Positions 1 through 7,165 of a DNA stretch of 64,000 nt are shown piece by piece. Origin of the DNA: an uncultured Gammaproteobacteria bacterium (GTDB taxonomy: Bacteria > Pseudomonadota > Gammaproteobacteria > Pseudomonadales > Pseudohongiellaceae). How positions within the stretch are numbered: the first letter of the stretch is position 1; each line of letters begins with the position of its first letter. The stretch covers positions 186,001 to 250,000 of the forward strand of contig CAJXVC010000005.1 of the NCBI GenBank assembly GCA_913060975.1, in the 5' to 3' direction. A program made the position numbers and the translations under genes. Below the pieces are notes generated by a model. The model saw only the letters and a program-made list of their open reading frames with translations, had not been told where the DNA came from and searched no databases.

Positions 1-368
1 TTGATCGTGGAGAGTCTGTGCATTTTATTGGCACCGATATCACCGAATCCCATGTCATCGGCAGTTGCTCGCTGAGCAATATTATTCGCGGTGTCTTTAT
101 GGCTTGTCACATGGGCTATTCAGTTGCCGAACGTTACGAAGGCCAGGGCTATGCCAGGAAGATTGTCAGCTGTGCTATCGATTATGCGTTCAAGGATCTG
201 AAGCTGCATCGCATCATGGCCAATCACATGCCGCAGAACGATCGTTCAGCCGCGCTACTCAAAAGCCTGGGGTTTAAGCGTGAAGGTTATGCGCAGAGTT
301 ACTTGCTGATCGATGGCCGCTGGGAAGATCACGTGCTTAACTCGCTGATCAATCCCAGACAAAAATAG
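1..368 (+). CDS. GNAT-family N-acetyltransferase (RimJ/RimL type), 5' end outside window
   Basis: The frame is open from base 3 to the TAA ending at 368, so the N-terminus lies upstream of the window; the first in-window GTG at 18 is internal. The visible C-terminal part carries the GNAT acetyl-CoA motif as YEGQGYARKIV, followed by LKLHRIMANHMPQNDRS and SLGFKREG. This is the usual layout of RimJ/RimL-like acetyltransferases, which acetylate protein N-termini or small amines. The family call is firm; the substrate is unknown. It ends 86 bp before the next gene. Confidence 0.85.
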   Translation, partial: DRGESVHFIGTDITESHVIGSCSLSNIIRGVFMACHMGYSVAERYEGQGYARKIVSCAIDYAFKDLKLHRIMANHMPQNDRSAALLKSLGFKREGYAQSYLLIDGRWEDHVLNSLINPRQK

Positions 369-454
369 CCATTGTCTGTTAACAAAATGTGGTTAATAGG
401 GGTAGGATTGTTCGGCAACCAGCAGCTATTCGTAGTCAATAGAGTGAGGCGACC

Positions 455-1135
455 ATGGCCAGCAGCAAATCAGCAAGGAATTCCAACACAACTGACAATA
501 AAAACCCAGGCGACTCCGAAGCTAGCAGGAAGGTCGATGACTATTTGACCAAGCACGCACAATGGCAACACATCTTGCAGCCTGTGCGCGAGTTACTACT
601 TGGTACCGAACTTACCGAGGCAGCGAAGTGGGGTGCGCCAGCCTATTTGCTCGATGGCAAGATCGTTGTGACCCTCGCTGCCTTCAAGCAGCACTGCGCG
701 ATCTGGTTTCATCAGGGTGCGCTACTAAGCGACAAGAGTAACAAGCTGATCAATGCGCAGGAAGGCAAGACCAAGGACATGCGGCATTGGCGCTTTGCAA
801 TCGATGACAAGCCCAATAAACGCTTGATCAAATCCTATGTCAGCGAAGCCATTAAAAATCAGCGCGCTGTAAATAAAGACAAAACAGTCAAAAAAGGCAC
901 AACAGGCAAACCACAAACCAGGAAACTCAGTATTCCGGACGAACTCAATGCGGCATTGAAGAAAGACAAGAAACTGGCTACAGCGTTCAAGGCGTTAACA
1001 CCGGGCCGACAACGAGAGTATGCCGGCCATGTGGCAGATGCCAAGCAAGAGAAAACCCGGCTGTCGCGCACGGTAAAAATTACGCCGATGATTCTGGCTG
1101 GGGTGGGTCTGCACGACAAGTACCGAAACTGTTGA
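455..1135 (+). CDS. YdeI/OmpD-associated family protein (DUF1801 plus OmdA-like tail)
   Basis: 226 residues. ATG at 455 is preceded by a GAGG ribosome-binding site. The N-terminal third is polar and disordered-looking. Residues about 30-130 match the DUF1801 pattern (AAKWGAPAYLLDGKIV, then CAIWFHQGALL). The C-terminal part has the PDELNAALKKD and LTPGRQREYAGHV motifs typical of YdeI-type bacteriocin-protection/OmdA domains. Its biochemical function is not established. No signal peptide, so cytoplasmic. It converges on the thpR-like gene; a short hairpin (AGCACGC/GCGTGCT, 1135-1150) at the stop may separate the transcripts. Confidence 0.8.
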   Translation: MASSKSARNSNTTDNKNPGDSEASRKVDDYLTKHAQWQHILQPVRELLLGTELTEAAKWGAPAYLLDGKIVVTLAAFKQHCAIWFHQGALLSDKSNKLINAQEGKTKDMRHWRFAIDDKPNKRLIKSYVSEAIKNQRAVNKDKTVKKGTTGKPQTRKLSIPDELNAALKKDKKLATAFKALTPGRQREYAGHVADAKQEKTRLSRTVKITPMILAGVGLHDKYRNC

Positions 1136-1165
1136 GCACGCTCGCGTGCTTGTTACTGTAGCTCG

Positions 1166-1837
1166 TTACTCTGAATCGACAGGATTGCTCGCCGAGCTTG
1201 AAGTGACGCCGTCTTCGTGTGATTCACCCGGTTTTAATTCACTCAACACTGAATACGTTGCGCCATGCGGCAAAGTATCCGATCGATACAGGCTCACGTG
1301 CGGCGCAGCAAACTCTCCCCATTCCTGAGCCTCGAATGTCTGCAGTACCTGTGTTACTGAATCCTTCAGTGGTGGCGGGAAGCGGGCGATAGTGACGTGT
1401 GGCACAAAGGCTTTGTCCTCGATGCTAAAGCCCAACAAGCCAAACGCAGTATTGAGTTCTTCAACCAAAGCGGTCAGAGCGGGTTCCTGCTCGATACCAA
1501 CCCAGGCCGAATTCTTGAACACACCAATGCCAGTACAGCGTAGTGTTGGCAGGGTATGTTTACTGATCACTTGTTGGGCCAATTGTTCGATATTGCCCAG
1601 CTGATCTACTTGCACCGTGCCTAAAAATTTTACGGTGACATGCAGATGCTCCGGCGGCGCCAGACGTGGCGGCTTGCCATCATTGGTTCGCAAGGGCTCC
1701 AGCAGTTCATAAACGGGCTTGAGTTGGGCATGCAGCGGGCAGGGCAGGCCAAGAAAGCAGCGCATCTTTGCAGCTTTTTCACTGGCTTTTTGTGCCTGAC
1801 GGGCAGCGCGGCGGCTGGCTTGTTGGGATTTGGACAT
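1166..1837 (-). CDS. thpR: RNA 2',3'-cyclic phosphodiesterase (ThpR/LigT family)
   Basis: Two-histidine phosphoesterase that opens 2',3'-cyclic phosphate ends of RNA. The two HxTx motifs are HVTV near residue 66 and HVTI near residue 147, which place the catalytic histidines in the two lobes. The open frame extends upstream, but ATG at 1837 is preferred: it has an AGAAG-like ribosome-binding site and gives a product of 223 residues, with a short basic N-terminal extension before the domain begins at about residue 25. It lies 67 bp downstream of the acetyltransferase gene on the same strand and may be cotranscribed. Confidence 0.87.
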   Translation of the reverse strand: MSKSQQASRRAARQAQKASEKAAKMRCFLGLPCPLHAQLKPVYELLEPLRTNDGKPPRLAPPEHLHVTVKFLGTVQVDQLGNIEQLAQQVISKHTLPTLRCTGIGVFKNSAWVGIEQEPALTALVEELNTAFGLLGFSIEDKAFVPHVTIARFPPPLKDSVTQVLQTFEAQEWGEFAAPHVSLYRSDTLPHGATYSVLSELKPGESHEDGVTSSSASNPVDSE

Positions 1838-1904
1838 GACAAAGACTTCTTTTTGATAAGCCGCGTAGCTTAACACTTTGCGCCTTGTAATAGCTGATAA
1901 TCCG

Positions 1905-2324
1905 TTAACTGACCTTCCTGTATTGATAAATACTGTGGGCATCGATTGTGTTAACCAAATGCCAGCCATTGGATTCATACAGCGCGGCCGTGTCCGTATA
2001 CGCATACAAGCCATACTCTGCATAGCCCTGAGCAGTCAGCTCCACAGCCTTCTTTAACAATGCAGAAGCAACGCCTCTGTGGCGCCGCGACGGTCTGACA
2101 TAAACCGTGTTCACCCACAGGCCGATCACGTTGCTGTCCGGTTTGTTGTGCCAGGTAAACGACAAGCCGCCAACCACTTCATCGTCAACGAATGCCAGAA
2201 CGGGTGGTGGTAGCTTGCTGCCTTCATGCTCACTGTCAAAAGCATCGACAGCGGACCACTGCGCTTCGATCATGGCGCGGAATTCTGTTAACTGATCTGC
2301 TGTGTAATCTGTCGTGATAAGCAT
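1905..2324 (-). CDS. GNAT-family N-acetyltransferase
   Basis: 139 residues from ATG 2324; an upstream in-frame start at 2378 would add a cysteine-rich, non-homologous-looking stretch and is not preferred. The acetyl-CoA loop is RRHRGVASALL at about residues 79-89, after the beta strand VNTVYVRP and before the terminal YESNGWHLV motif. Small cytoplasmic GNAT enzyme of unknown substrate. It is the upstream member of a two-gene minus-strand group with thpR. Confidence 0.8.
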   Translation of the reverse strand: MLITTDYTADQLTEFRAMIEAQWSAVDAFDSEHEGSKLPPPVLAFVDDEVVGGLSFTWHNKPDSNVIGLWVNTVYVRPSRRHRGVASALLKKAVELTAQGYAEYGLYAYTDTAALYESNGWHLVNTIDAHSIYQYRKVS

Positions 2325-2433
2325 GAGTAGACCATAAGAACGCGTGCAGCAATAATGAGACGGTATAAGAGTAAACAATACGAACGCTAGACGATCTCGA
2401 TCTAACCGCGAAACACATCAAACTAAATAAGCG

Positions 2434-3108
2434 TCAGGTCACCCACCCACCGGCCAGCGGCAAGACTTGCCCCACCATGTGCTTGCAGTTCTCGCTCGCA
2501 AGATACGCCGCCAGCTCAGCAGTTTCTTCGGCGGCACCTATTTGCCCGGTAGGGACATTGCGCTTGATGTGATCAATGAACTTGGGATTGGCGAGTATGT
2601 CATCGGGGAAATAGGTATTGTTGTTAATGTAATTCTGACCGATCGCATTCACCTGAATATTGCTGCGCGCCAGTTCCATGCCCACCGCCTTGATAAAGGC
2701 GTTCTGCGCACCACGCGCGGCACAATAGGCCGAACCATTGGGAATGCCGCGCAGTGGCGCGGCGCTGGTGACAGCAATAATCTTGCCTGACTTGAGTTCC
2801 AGCAGTGACGGCGTCACCGCACGAACCAGATACATCAGCGGGTCGACCATCACCGCAAACAGCCGCTGCCAATCCGCGTTGGCAATGTCTTGCACCGGGC
2901 TCAGCGCCGGAGGCTCGGCAAGATTGGCGATGATCACATCGATCGCGCCACCGGCGAGCGTGTCATCCACCAGCCTCTGCACGGCGGCCTCGTCGGACAA
3001 AACGGCAGTAGAGGCAATCACTTCATAGCCAAGCGCAGTGAATTTCGCGTGAATGGCCGGGCCCATGTACTGGTCCGCGCAGGTAATGAGAACTCGAGGG
3101 CTGGGCAT
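2434..3108 (-). CDS. Halohydrin dehalogenase-type SDR protein
   Basis: 224-residue short-chain dehydrogenase/reductase fold, but without dehydrogenase hallmarks. The Gly-rich cofactor loop is replaced by T9-x4-Y14-x-G16, and the catalytic tetrad lysine is arginine: S115-x12-Y128-x3-R132. These two patterns are the published signatures of halohydrin dehalogenases, which use Ser-Tyr-Arg and a halide pocket instead of NAD(P)H. The C-terminal half is also like HheC: an IGxNY motif, a charged helix ending HIKR, then an AAYLAS helix and a GQVxxLAGG strand near the end. Expected reaction: reversible ring closure of vicinal haloalcohols to epoxides. Monocistronic, ATG at 3108, cytoplasmic. Activity and substrate are inferred from residues only. 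Confidence 0.8.
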   Translation of the reverse strand: MPSPRVLITCADQYMGPAIHAKFTALGYEVIASTAVLSDEAAVQRLVDDTLAGGAIDVIIANLAEPPALSPVQDIANADWQRLFAVMVDPLMYLVRAVTPSLLELKSGKIIAVTSAAPLRGIPNGSAYCAARGAQNAFIKAVGMELARSNIQVNAIGQNYINNNTYFPDDILANPKFIDHIKRNVPTGQIGAAEETAELAAYLASENCKHMVGQVLPLAGGWVT

Positions 3109-3228
3109 AGTAATGAGCCTGTTGGTTTGATGTGCTGACTGATCGGGCTTCTACAGCCGTTCCGATCCCGTGTTTTTAGGGGCTTTTGCTACTGTAACAA
3201 ATCGTAAGTCTGATGAGTAAGAGCATAC

Positions 3229-3255
3229 TCGAACAGATGTTCGATAGGGTATACT
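3229..3255 (+). promoter_or_regulatory. Putative promoter with palindromic operator upstream of TPR gene
   Basis: A perfect 16-bp palindrome, TCGAACA-GA-TGTTCGA (3229-3244), lies directly before a strong -10 box TATACT (3250-3255). The palindrome covers the expected -35/spacer zone, so a bound repressor would block the polymerase. The start codon at 3318 follows with a 60-nt leader. The half-site resembles the Gram-positive LexA (DinR) box, but gammaproteobacterial LexA normally reads CTGT-N8-ACAG, so the regulator is left unnamed. Confidence 0.4.
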
Positions 3256-3317
3256 CGACGGTCTAAAAGATTTCACAGTTATAAGCGCAAAGAAGAACAA
3301 TACTCGAGGAGAGAGTT

Positions 3318-4967
3318 ATGCGTAAGTTGATTGCACGATTGTCGCTGGTAGCCGCAGTGGCTACAGTCGCGGCTCCTTTATATGCACAGGATTCCGATGC
3401 ACTGGCGATTCTGATTCCCGGTAGCGGCGATTATGGCCGCGAGATCTCCACTGACAGCGAAAGGGCGCAAGCCTTCTTCGATCAGGGCCTGCGCATGGCC
3501 TGGAGTTTCTATTTCCCGGAATCCATTGCTTCCTATCAGGAAGCCTCGCGCCTCGACCCCGACAGCCCGATGCCGTACTGGGGTCTGGCCCACGCCGCCG
3601 GCCCTAACCCTAACAGTCGCTATCAGAGCTTGCCCGACGACCCGCAGGGCGCCGGATTGGCCGCTATTCGTCAGGCACTTGAGCTGGCCAATAATGGCAC
3701 AGGCAAAGAGCGCGAAATGATCAACGCCTTGTTCGTACTTTATAACAAAGACGCCATTCCCGATGATCGCGAGCGTGACTTTGCTTACATGGACGCCATG
3801 CGTGACCTGCACAACAAATACCCCAACGACCCGGACATCGCGTCCGTGTTCGCCGAGTCCTACATGAACACCACGCGTTGGGACTACTGGGAACTGGATG
3901 GCACCGCCAAGCCAGGTACCGCTGAAGCCAAAGCGGCGTTGGAAGCGGCCATGACCGCCGAGCACGACCACCCCGGCGCCAACCACCTTTATATCCATTT
4001 GATGGAAGCCTCCTCCGAGCCAGAGCTGGCCATGCCAGCCGCACAAAAACTGGAAGGCAGCGTGCCTATCTCTGGTCACATGGTGCACATGCCGGGCCAC
4101 ATCTATCTGCGCGTAGGCGAATATGAAAAAGCCGTACTGACTAACGAGCGTTCACAGATCGTTGACGATCAGTTCGCCGAAATCTGGGGCGACACCAATT
4201 TCCCCAACATCGGCACCTATGCGCTTTCGCACAAGGTTCACCAACCCCACGCACTGGACTTCGTGCGTTACGCCAACATGTTGCAAGGCAATTACGCTGG
4301 CGCCATCGATGCGGCCGAACGCAATGCCGGGCGTCGTGGCACCAAGACCGTGGCGCATGCCTGGATGATGGACAAGGTGTTTGGCAATTGGGACAAAATC
4401 CACGCCAACAACGCCGCCAATGTCGCCGCTGCTGACAACCCCTACTTGAAAGGTATGTGGAGCTACGTCATGGGTAGCGCCCACGTCGCCCGCGGCCACA
4501 TGGGCCCGGCTGAAGCCGAACTGGAAAACATCCGTACCCAGATCAGCGCTGATGGCGTTGATGATTCCGGTGTCGGCCCGACGCCAGCCTCGCACGTTCT
4601 GAATCTGGCGATGCATGCATTGCTGGGCGAGATCAACGAAGCCAATGGCAATCTCGATGCGGCCATCCTGCACTACGGCCATGCCATTGAGTATTACGAC
4701 AACCTCAACTACACCGAGCCACCGGATTGGTCACAGTCAGTGCGCCTGTACCTGGGTGCCGTGTTGATCGACGCCGGCCGCGCCGAAGAAGCCGAGGCTG
4801 TTTACCGAAAAGATCTGGAATGGAACCAGCAAAACGGCTGGGCCAACTTCGGCCTGTACCAGGCACTGGAAGCCCAGGGCAAAACCCACGAAGCCCAGAT
4901 CGTCTATCGTCAGTTCGAAAGCATGTGGCGCAACGCCGACGTAGAACTGACTCGCTCGAGAATCTAA
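3318..4967 (+). CDS. Exported tetratricopeptide-repeat protein
   Basis: 549 residues with a clear signal peptide (basic MRKLIAR, hydrophobic core, cleavage after LYA-Q near residue 24), so periplasmic or surface-attached. Helical repeats start at about residue 50 (RAQAFFDQGLRMAWSFYFPES) and recur near the C-terminus (GAVLIDAGRAEEAEAVYR). The middle has a conserved-looking histidine-rich stretch (HPGANHLYIHLMEAS, then HMVHMPGHIYLRVGEY, about residues 218-270) that could bind a metal or ligand. Ribosome-binding site GAGGAGAGAG precedes ATG 3318. Such stand-alone TPR proteins are common in marine gammaproteobacteria with no assigned function. Confidence 0.85.
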   Translation: MRKLIARLSLVAAVATVAAPLYAQDSDALAILIPGSGDYGREISTDSERAQAFFDQGLRMAWSFYFPESIASYQEASRLDPDSPMPYWGLAHAAGPNPNSRYQSLPDDPQGAGLAAIRQALELANNGTGKEREMINALFVLYNKDAIPDDRERDFAYMDAMRDLHNKYPNDPDIASVFAESYMNTTRWDYWELDGTAKPGTAEAKAALEAAMTAEHDHPGANHLYIHLMEASSEPELAMPAAQKLEGSVPISGHMVHMPGHIYLRVGEYEKAVLTNERSQIVDDQFAEIWGDTNFPNIGTYALSHKVHQPHALDFVRYANMLQGNYAGAIDAAERNAGRRGTKTVAHAWMMDKVFGNWDKIHANNAANVAAADNPYLKGMWSYVMGSAHVARGHMGPAEAELENIRTQISADGVDDSGVGPTPASHVLNLAMHALLGEINEANGNLDAAILHYGHAIEYYDNLNYTEPPDWSQSVRLYLGAVLIDAGRAEEAEAVYRKDLEWNQQNGWANFGLYQALEAQGKTHEAQIVYRQFESMWRNADVELTRSRI

Positions 4968-5010
4968 GAAAGATTAGGACTCCAAGAGTCAAAGATCACA
5001 AGAGCAAAAG

Positions 5011-5046
5011 AGATCGCGGCCCTAGCTGGCCGCGATCTATTCTTTC
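5011..5046 (+). terminator. Hairpin terminator after TPR gene
   Basis: Perfect 11-bp stem AGATCGCGGCC / GGCCGCGATCT around a CTAGCT loop, followed by a short T-rich tail. It lies 43 bp after the TPR stop codon and before the tRNA. Confidence 0.6.
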
Positions 5047-5143
5047 ACCCCTCCAGATATACTTCTCATATCCCGCAAATTTAGCCTGTTGCAAGAATTC
5101 CACAAAGTATTAAGATTCACCCACCAATGAGCCGCATCAAACT

Positions 5144-5220
5144 CGGAGTGTAGCTCAGCCTGGTAGAGCACTGCCTTCGGGAGGCAGGGGCCGGAGGTTC
5201 GAATCCTCTCACTCCGACCA
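5144..5220 (+). tRNA. tRNA-Pro (anticodon CGG)
   Basis: A complete 77-nt cloverleaf: acceptor stem CGGAGTG/CACTCCG, D-arm starting TAGCTCAG, anticodon stem CTGCC/GGCAG with loop TTCGGGA (anticodon CGG, reads CCG), T-loop TTCGAAT, and an encoded 3' CCA after discriminator A. A Rho-independent terminator follows directly. Confidence 0.95.
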
Positions 5221-5233
5221 ATTCTTAAAAGCG

Positions 5234-5275
5234 AAAGGCCAGCTCTCTGCAAAGCGGGCTGGCCTTTTCCTTTTT
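5234..5275 (+). terminator. Rho-independent terminator after tRNA-Pro
   Basis: Stem AAAGGCCAGC / GCTGGCCTTT with a 14-nt loop and a T-rich tail, 14 bp downstream of the tRNA CCA end. Confidence 0.85.
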
Positions 5276-5576
5276 CCGATTGGTAAGAATGCTTCTAGTA
5301 CGGCCAGGATCTAACTTTCTCACAGCACGACGCCAAAAGCGCTATCTCTCCACTGATGAATCAATAGAGCGATAGTGAAATTTCAATAAATAGCGCCAAT
5401 ACGCGTTTATTCTCGCATACTGCACGCTTTTCGAGATTCAAGCGCTCTCTTTCTCAAAGGCGTGAACTTATAAACCCTTTATTTAGATAAAGAGACCCCT
5501 GTTATTCTGAATACGGGGACTGACTAAGTATCGTTGCCTGGTCCGCAATGCTTGAACTAACTAATTGTTCCATTTC
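5276..5576. other. Intergenic stretch without a recognisable gene
   Basis: AT-rich sequence between the tRNA terminator and the first cassette-like unit. No coding frame, RNA gene or clear repeat was seen. It would be the place to look for a remnant integron attI site; none was recognised. Confidence 0.5.
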
Positions 5577-5696
5577 ATGGGCATGCAGACTACACTTGAT
5601 GAAAGTCCCGCCATTAAAGGCTGCGAGATTTATCTGAATAAGAAATATTGGAGCCACCCTAGTGTTCACAGATTTTTTAGAAGCCAGTTGTACTGA
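5577..5696 (+). CDS. Small ORF or 3' remnant of the first cassette gene
   Basis: A 39-codon frame from ATG 5577 to TGA 5694-5696, ending just before the first attC-like site, which is where a cassette gene should end. The product is polar with an aromatic C-terminal half (NKKYWSHPSVHRFFRSQLY). It may be the tail of a longer gene whose 5' part and cassette edge are lost, since no matching upstream core site was found. No homology recognised. Confidence 0.3.
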   Translation: MGMQTTLDESPAIKGCEIYLNKKYWSHPSVHRFFRSQLY

Positions 5697-5700
5697 GGCA

Positions 5701-5764
5701 CATCAACAATTGAATCATTGGGACAAGTCGCTTCGCAACTTGCCCAATATCCAGATCGTTATGC
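5701..5764 (+). repeat. attC-like site 1
   Basis: R''-like CATCAAC (5701-5707), central stem TTGGG(A)CAAGT / ACTTGCCCAA (5718-5747) with an extrahelical A at 5723 and a 9-nt loop, and R' core GTTATGC (5758-5764). An extrahelical base in one arm is a hallmark of folded attC sites. The next cassette (higBA) starts at the G|TT point. Confidence 0.65.
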
Positions 5765-5767
5765 AGC

Positions 5768-5795
5768 TTGACTTCGTTGCGCAACGCGCTACACT
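5768..5795 (+). promoter_or_regulatory. sigma70-type promoter with palindromic operator for higBA
   Basis: -35 TTGACT (5768-5773), 16-bp spacer, -10 TACACT (5790-5795). The spacer contains the perfect palindrome GTTGCGCAAC (5776-5785), a natural site for HigA autorepression. The -10 box ends 6 bp before the higB ATG at 5802, so the transcript would be leaderless or nearly so. The promoter lies inside the cassette, as usual for toxin-antitoxin cassettes. Confidence 0.6.
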
Positions 5796-5801
5796 GCATG
5801 G

Positions 5802-6080
5802 ATGATCAAATCCTTCAAGCACAAAGGGCTCAGGATATATTTCGAAACTGGGAGCACTAAAGGCATTCAGGCTGCACATTCGAAGAAACTCCGAATGCAA
5901 CTGGCAGCCCTTGATACAGCGCATTCTATTGACGATATGGATATCCCCGGATACCGCCTGCATCCACTAAAAGGCTAACGTAAGGGGCTTTGGTCAATTT
6001 CCGTGAGTGGGAACTGGAGGCTAACCTTCGAGTTCGCAGACGGTAACGTATATGAACTCGATTACGAGGATTATCACTAA
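5802..6080 (+). pseudogene. higB: HigB-type toxin (RelE/ParE-like mRNA interferase), interrupted by an in-frame stop
   Basis: From ATG 5802 the frame reads MIKSFKHKGLRIYFETG and on through PGYRLHPLKG, then TAA at 5976-5978 (codon 59), and continues in the same frame as RKGLWSISVSGNWRLTFEF to TAA at 6078. Without the nonsense codon the product would be 92 residues, the usual HigB length, and both sides match the family (HPLKG-x-RKGLWSISVSGNWR). So a single sense-to-ochre change has removed the C-terminal third, which holds much of the RNase active-site surface. The 1-nt overlap with higA (TAATG) is preserved. A sequencing error or readthrough cannot be excluded. Confidence 0.85.
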
Positions 6081-6373
6081 TGAGCATGCATAACCCCCCT
6101 CATCCTGGAGAGTTTGTGATGGCAACCTACATGGAGCCGTTCGGGCTGAGTTGCCGTTATTTGGCAGAGCAACTCAATGTTGCTGCATCAACTCTGAATC
6201 GCATACTGAAGAAACAAAGTGGTGTCAGCCCTGAGATGGCTCTTCGGTTGTCCAAATCTCTTGGGCGATCCCCTGAAAGCTGGCTTGCAATGCAAGATTC
6301 CTATGATCTTTGGGTCGCTAAAAAGAGCGTCAAACTAGGAAAAGTCCAAAAAGTAAAGCTGGACGCAGCATAA
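6080..6373 (+). CDS. higA: HigA-family antitoxin, XRE-type DNA-binding protein
   Basis: 97 residues. The N-terminus HNPPHPGEFV is typical of HigA antitoxins. A helix-turn-helix follows at about residues 27-63 (YLAEQLNVAASTLNRILKKQSGVSPEMALRLS), then SPESWLAMQDSYDL. It would bind HigB and repress the higBA promoter through the palindrome at 5776-5785. The start overlaps the higB stop by one base. The gene is intact although its toxin is broken, so selection may be weak or the antitoxin may serve against other HigB toxins. The stop TAA lies inside the R'' end of attC site 2, a usual cassette arrangement. Confidence 0.93.
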   Translation: MSMHNPPHPGEFVMATYMEPFGLSCRYLAEQLNVAASTLNRILKKQSGVSPEMALRLSKSLGRSPESWLAMQDSYDLWVAKKSVKLGKVQKVKLDAA

Positions 6374-6434
6374 CAATCAAATCAATAAGGACAGGCCGCT
6401 ATGCGGCCTGCTCTATTATCAATGGCGTAATGTG
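6366..6434 (+). repeat. attC-like site 2
   Basis: R''-like end GCAGCATAAC (6366-6375), which is the reverse complement at 9 of 10 bases of the higBA cassette's 5' edge GTTATGCAGC (5758). The central hairpin is CAGGCCGC-TAT-GCGGCCTG (6392-6410). The right core is GTAATGTG (6427-6434), which differs by one base from the GTTATGTG predicted by the next cassette's 3' end. It lacks a T-run, so it is not a normal terminator. Confidence 0.7.
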
Positions 6435-6439
6435 TCTAA

Positions 6440-6802
6440 ATGCCGGCCATGAACAACGAAGAAAAATATAACAAAGCGAAGCGCCTTGTTGAATTGATTG
6501 GTATCGGAAGAAGCTATATTGGAGGCGCTAGAAAGGAATCGCCTCCGGAAAGCCCTCGTGGAACACACGAAGAGTTTTTGGTCGAGCTTCAGATAAAACT
6601 CAGAGCCAAACATATGAGCAACGAGCAGCTGGATGCATTATTGGGTTTTTATACCAGCGATATGGGTAGATCTATACTTGAAGCCCAGGAGCGAATTAGA
6701 AAAGAAACAGGCGTGACACTGGCTTCTTTAACTAACAATTCCGGGTCGAAAGCCGCGGGCTGGGTGCCTGATCCGAGTAACAATAGTGATGACGACACAT
6801 AA
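6440..6802 (+). CDS. Hypothetical cassette protein with DUF2059-like C-terminal helix
   Basis: 120 residues, soluble and charged, no signal peptide. The segment ELQIKLRAKHMSNEQLDALL then GFYTSDMGRSILEAQERI (about residues 50-87) resembles the C-terminal helical pattern of DUF2059 proteins (LDAL..FY.S..G....). The tail is acidic and disordered. ATG 6440 lies just inside the cassette edge; ATG 6449 is an alternative, and neither has a strong ribosome-binding site. The stop codon is embedded in the cassette end CACATAAC. Function unknown. Confidence 0.6.
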   Translation: MPAMNNEEKYNKAKRLVELIGIGRSYIGGARKESPPESPRGTHEEFLVELQIKLRAKHMSNEQLDALLGFYTSDMGRSILEAQERIRKETGVTLASLTNNSGSKAAGWVPDPSNNSDDDT

Positions 6803-6803
6803 C
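6796..6803 (+). repeat. Left end of a truncated attC-like site 3
   Basis: CACATAAC, followed by the AATTTTAG stretch expected in an attC left arm. It is the exact reverse complement of GTTATGTG, the presumed original edge of the preceding cassette (now GTAATGTG at 6427). No matching right arm follows, so a deletion has fused this end to the next gene. Confidence 0.5.
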
Positions 6804-6810
6804 AATTTTA

Positions 6811-7165
6811 GTGAAGATTAGGTACAGGCCCATTGCTATTGCAGCTGCTATCCCGCTCGCGGTGGTTTCTGGGTACTATTTCATCTCCCCCGAAAGCAGT
6901 AGTATCGAGTCATTCTGAGACAGATTACCAAGAGTTTGTTGTTTCTCTACCAACTAGCTGGATTTCGTTTAGCCCAGTTTCTGCCGGTGAGTCCAGTACG
7001 ATTTTATTCTCTCAGCAAAAACAGTCGGGTGTAGGCTCTTACTCTCTGAAGAATGAAAGTACAAAGGTATTCGGAGATAGTTTCCTTGATCAGGAGGGGA
7101 GTGAAATTGGACGAGTGTTGCAATTTACAATAGAAAGAGATGGGCAAGTATCATTCGATGACTAG
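6811..7165 (+). pseudogene. Frameshifted gene for a small membrane-anchored or exported protein
   Basis: GTG 6811 opens a frame coding a signal-anchor-like N-terminus (VKIRYRPIAIAAAIPLAVVSG) that stops at TGA 6916. The +1 frame picks up without a gap of sense (ETDYQEFVVSLPTSWISF onward) and runs to TAG 7163-7165. The two parts join naturally around 6880-6911, so a one-base indel is likely. If not frameshifted, a TTG start at 6833 would give 110 residues with a poor N-terminus. No family recognised. It sits where a truncated attC site should continue, so its 5' end may also be damaged. Confidence 0.45.

Noticed and set aside
2434-3108. Ordinary NAD(P)-dependent SDR oxidoreductase
   Set aside because: The glycine-rich cofactor motif and catalytic lysine are absent, and the residues fit the halohydrin dehalogenase patterns exactly.
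3230-3243. SOS (LexA) box of the Gram-positive type
   Set aside because: Gammaproteobacterial LexA recognises CTGT-N8-ACAG; a single site before a TPR gene is not enough to claim LexA control. It is kept only as an operator of unknown regulator.
5144-5220. tRNA-Pro as attachment site of a genomic island that includes the cassette array
   Set aside because: No duplicate of the tRNA 3' end and no tyrosine integrase were found within the window.
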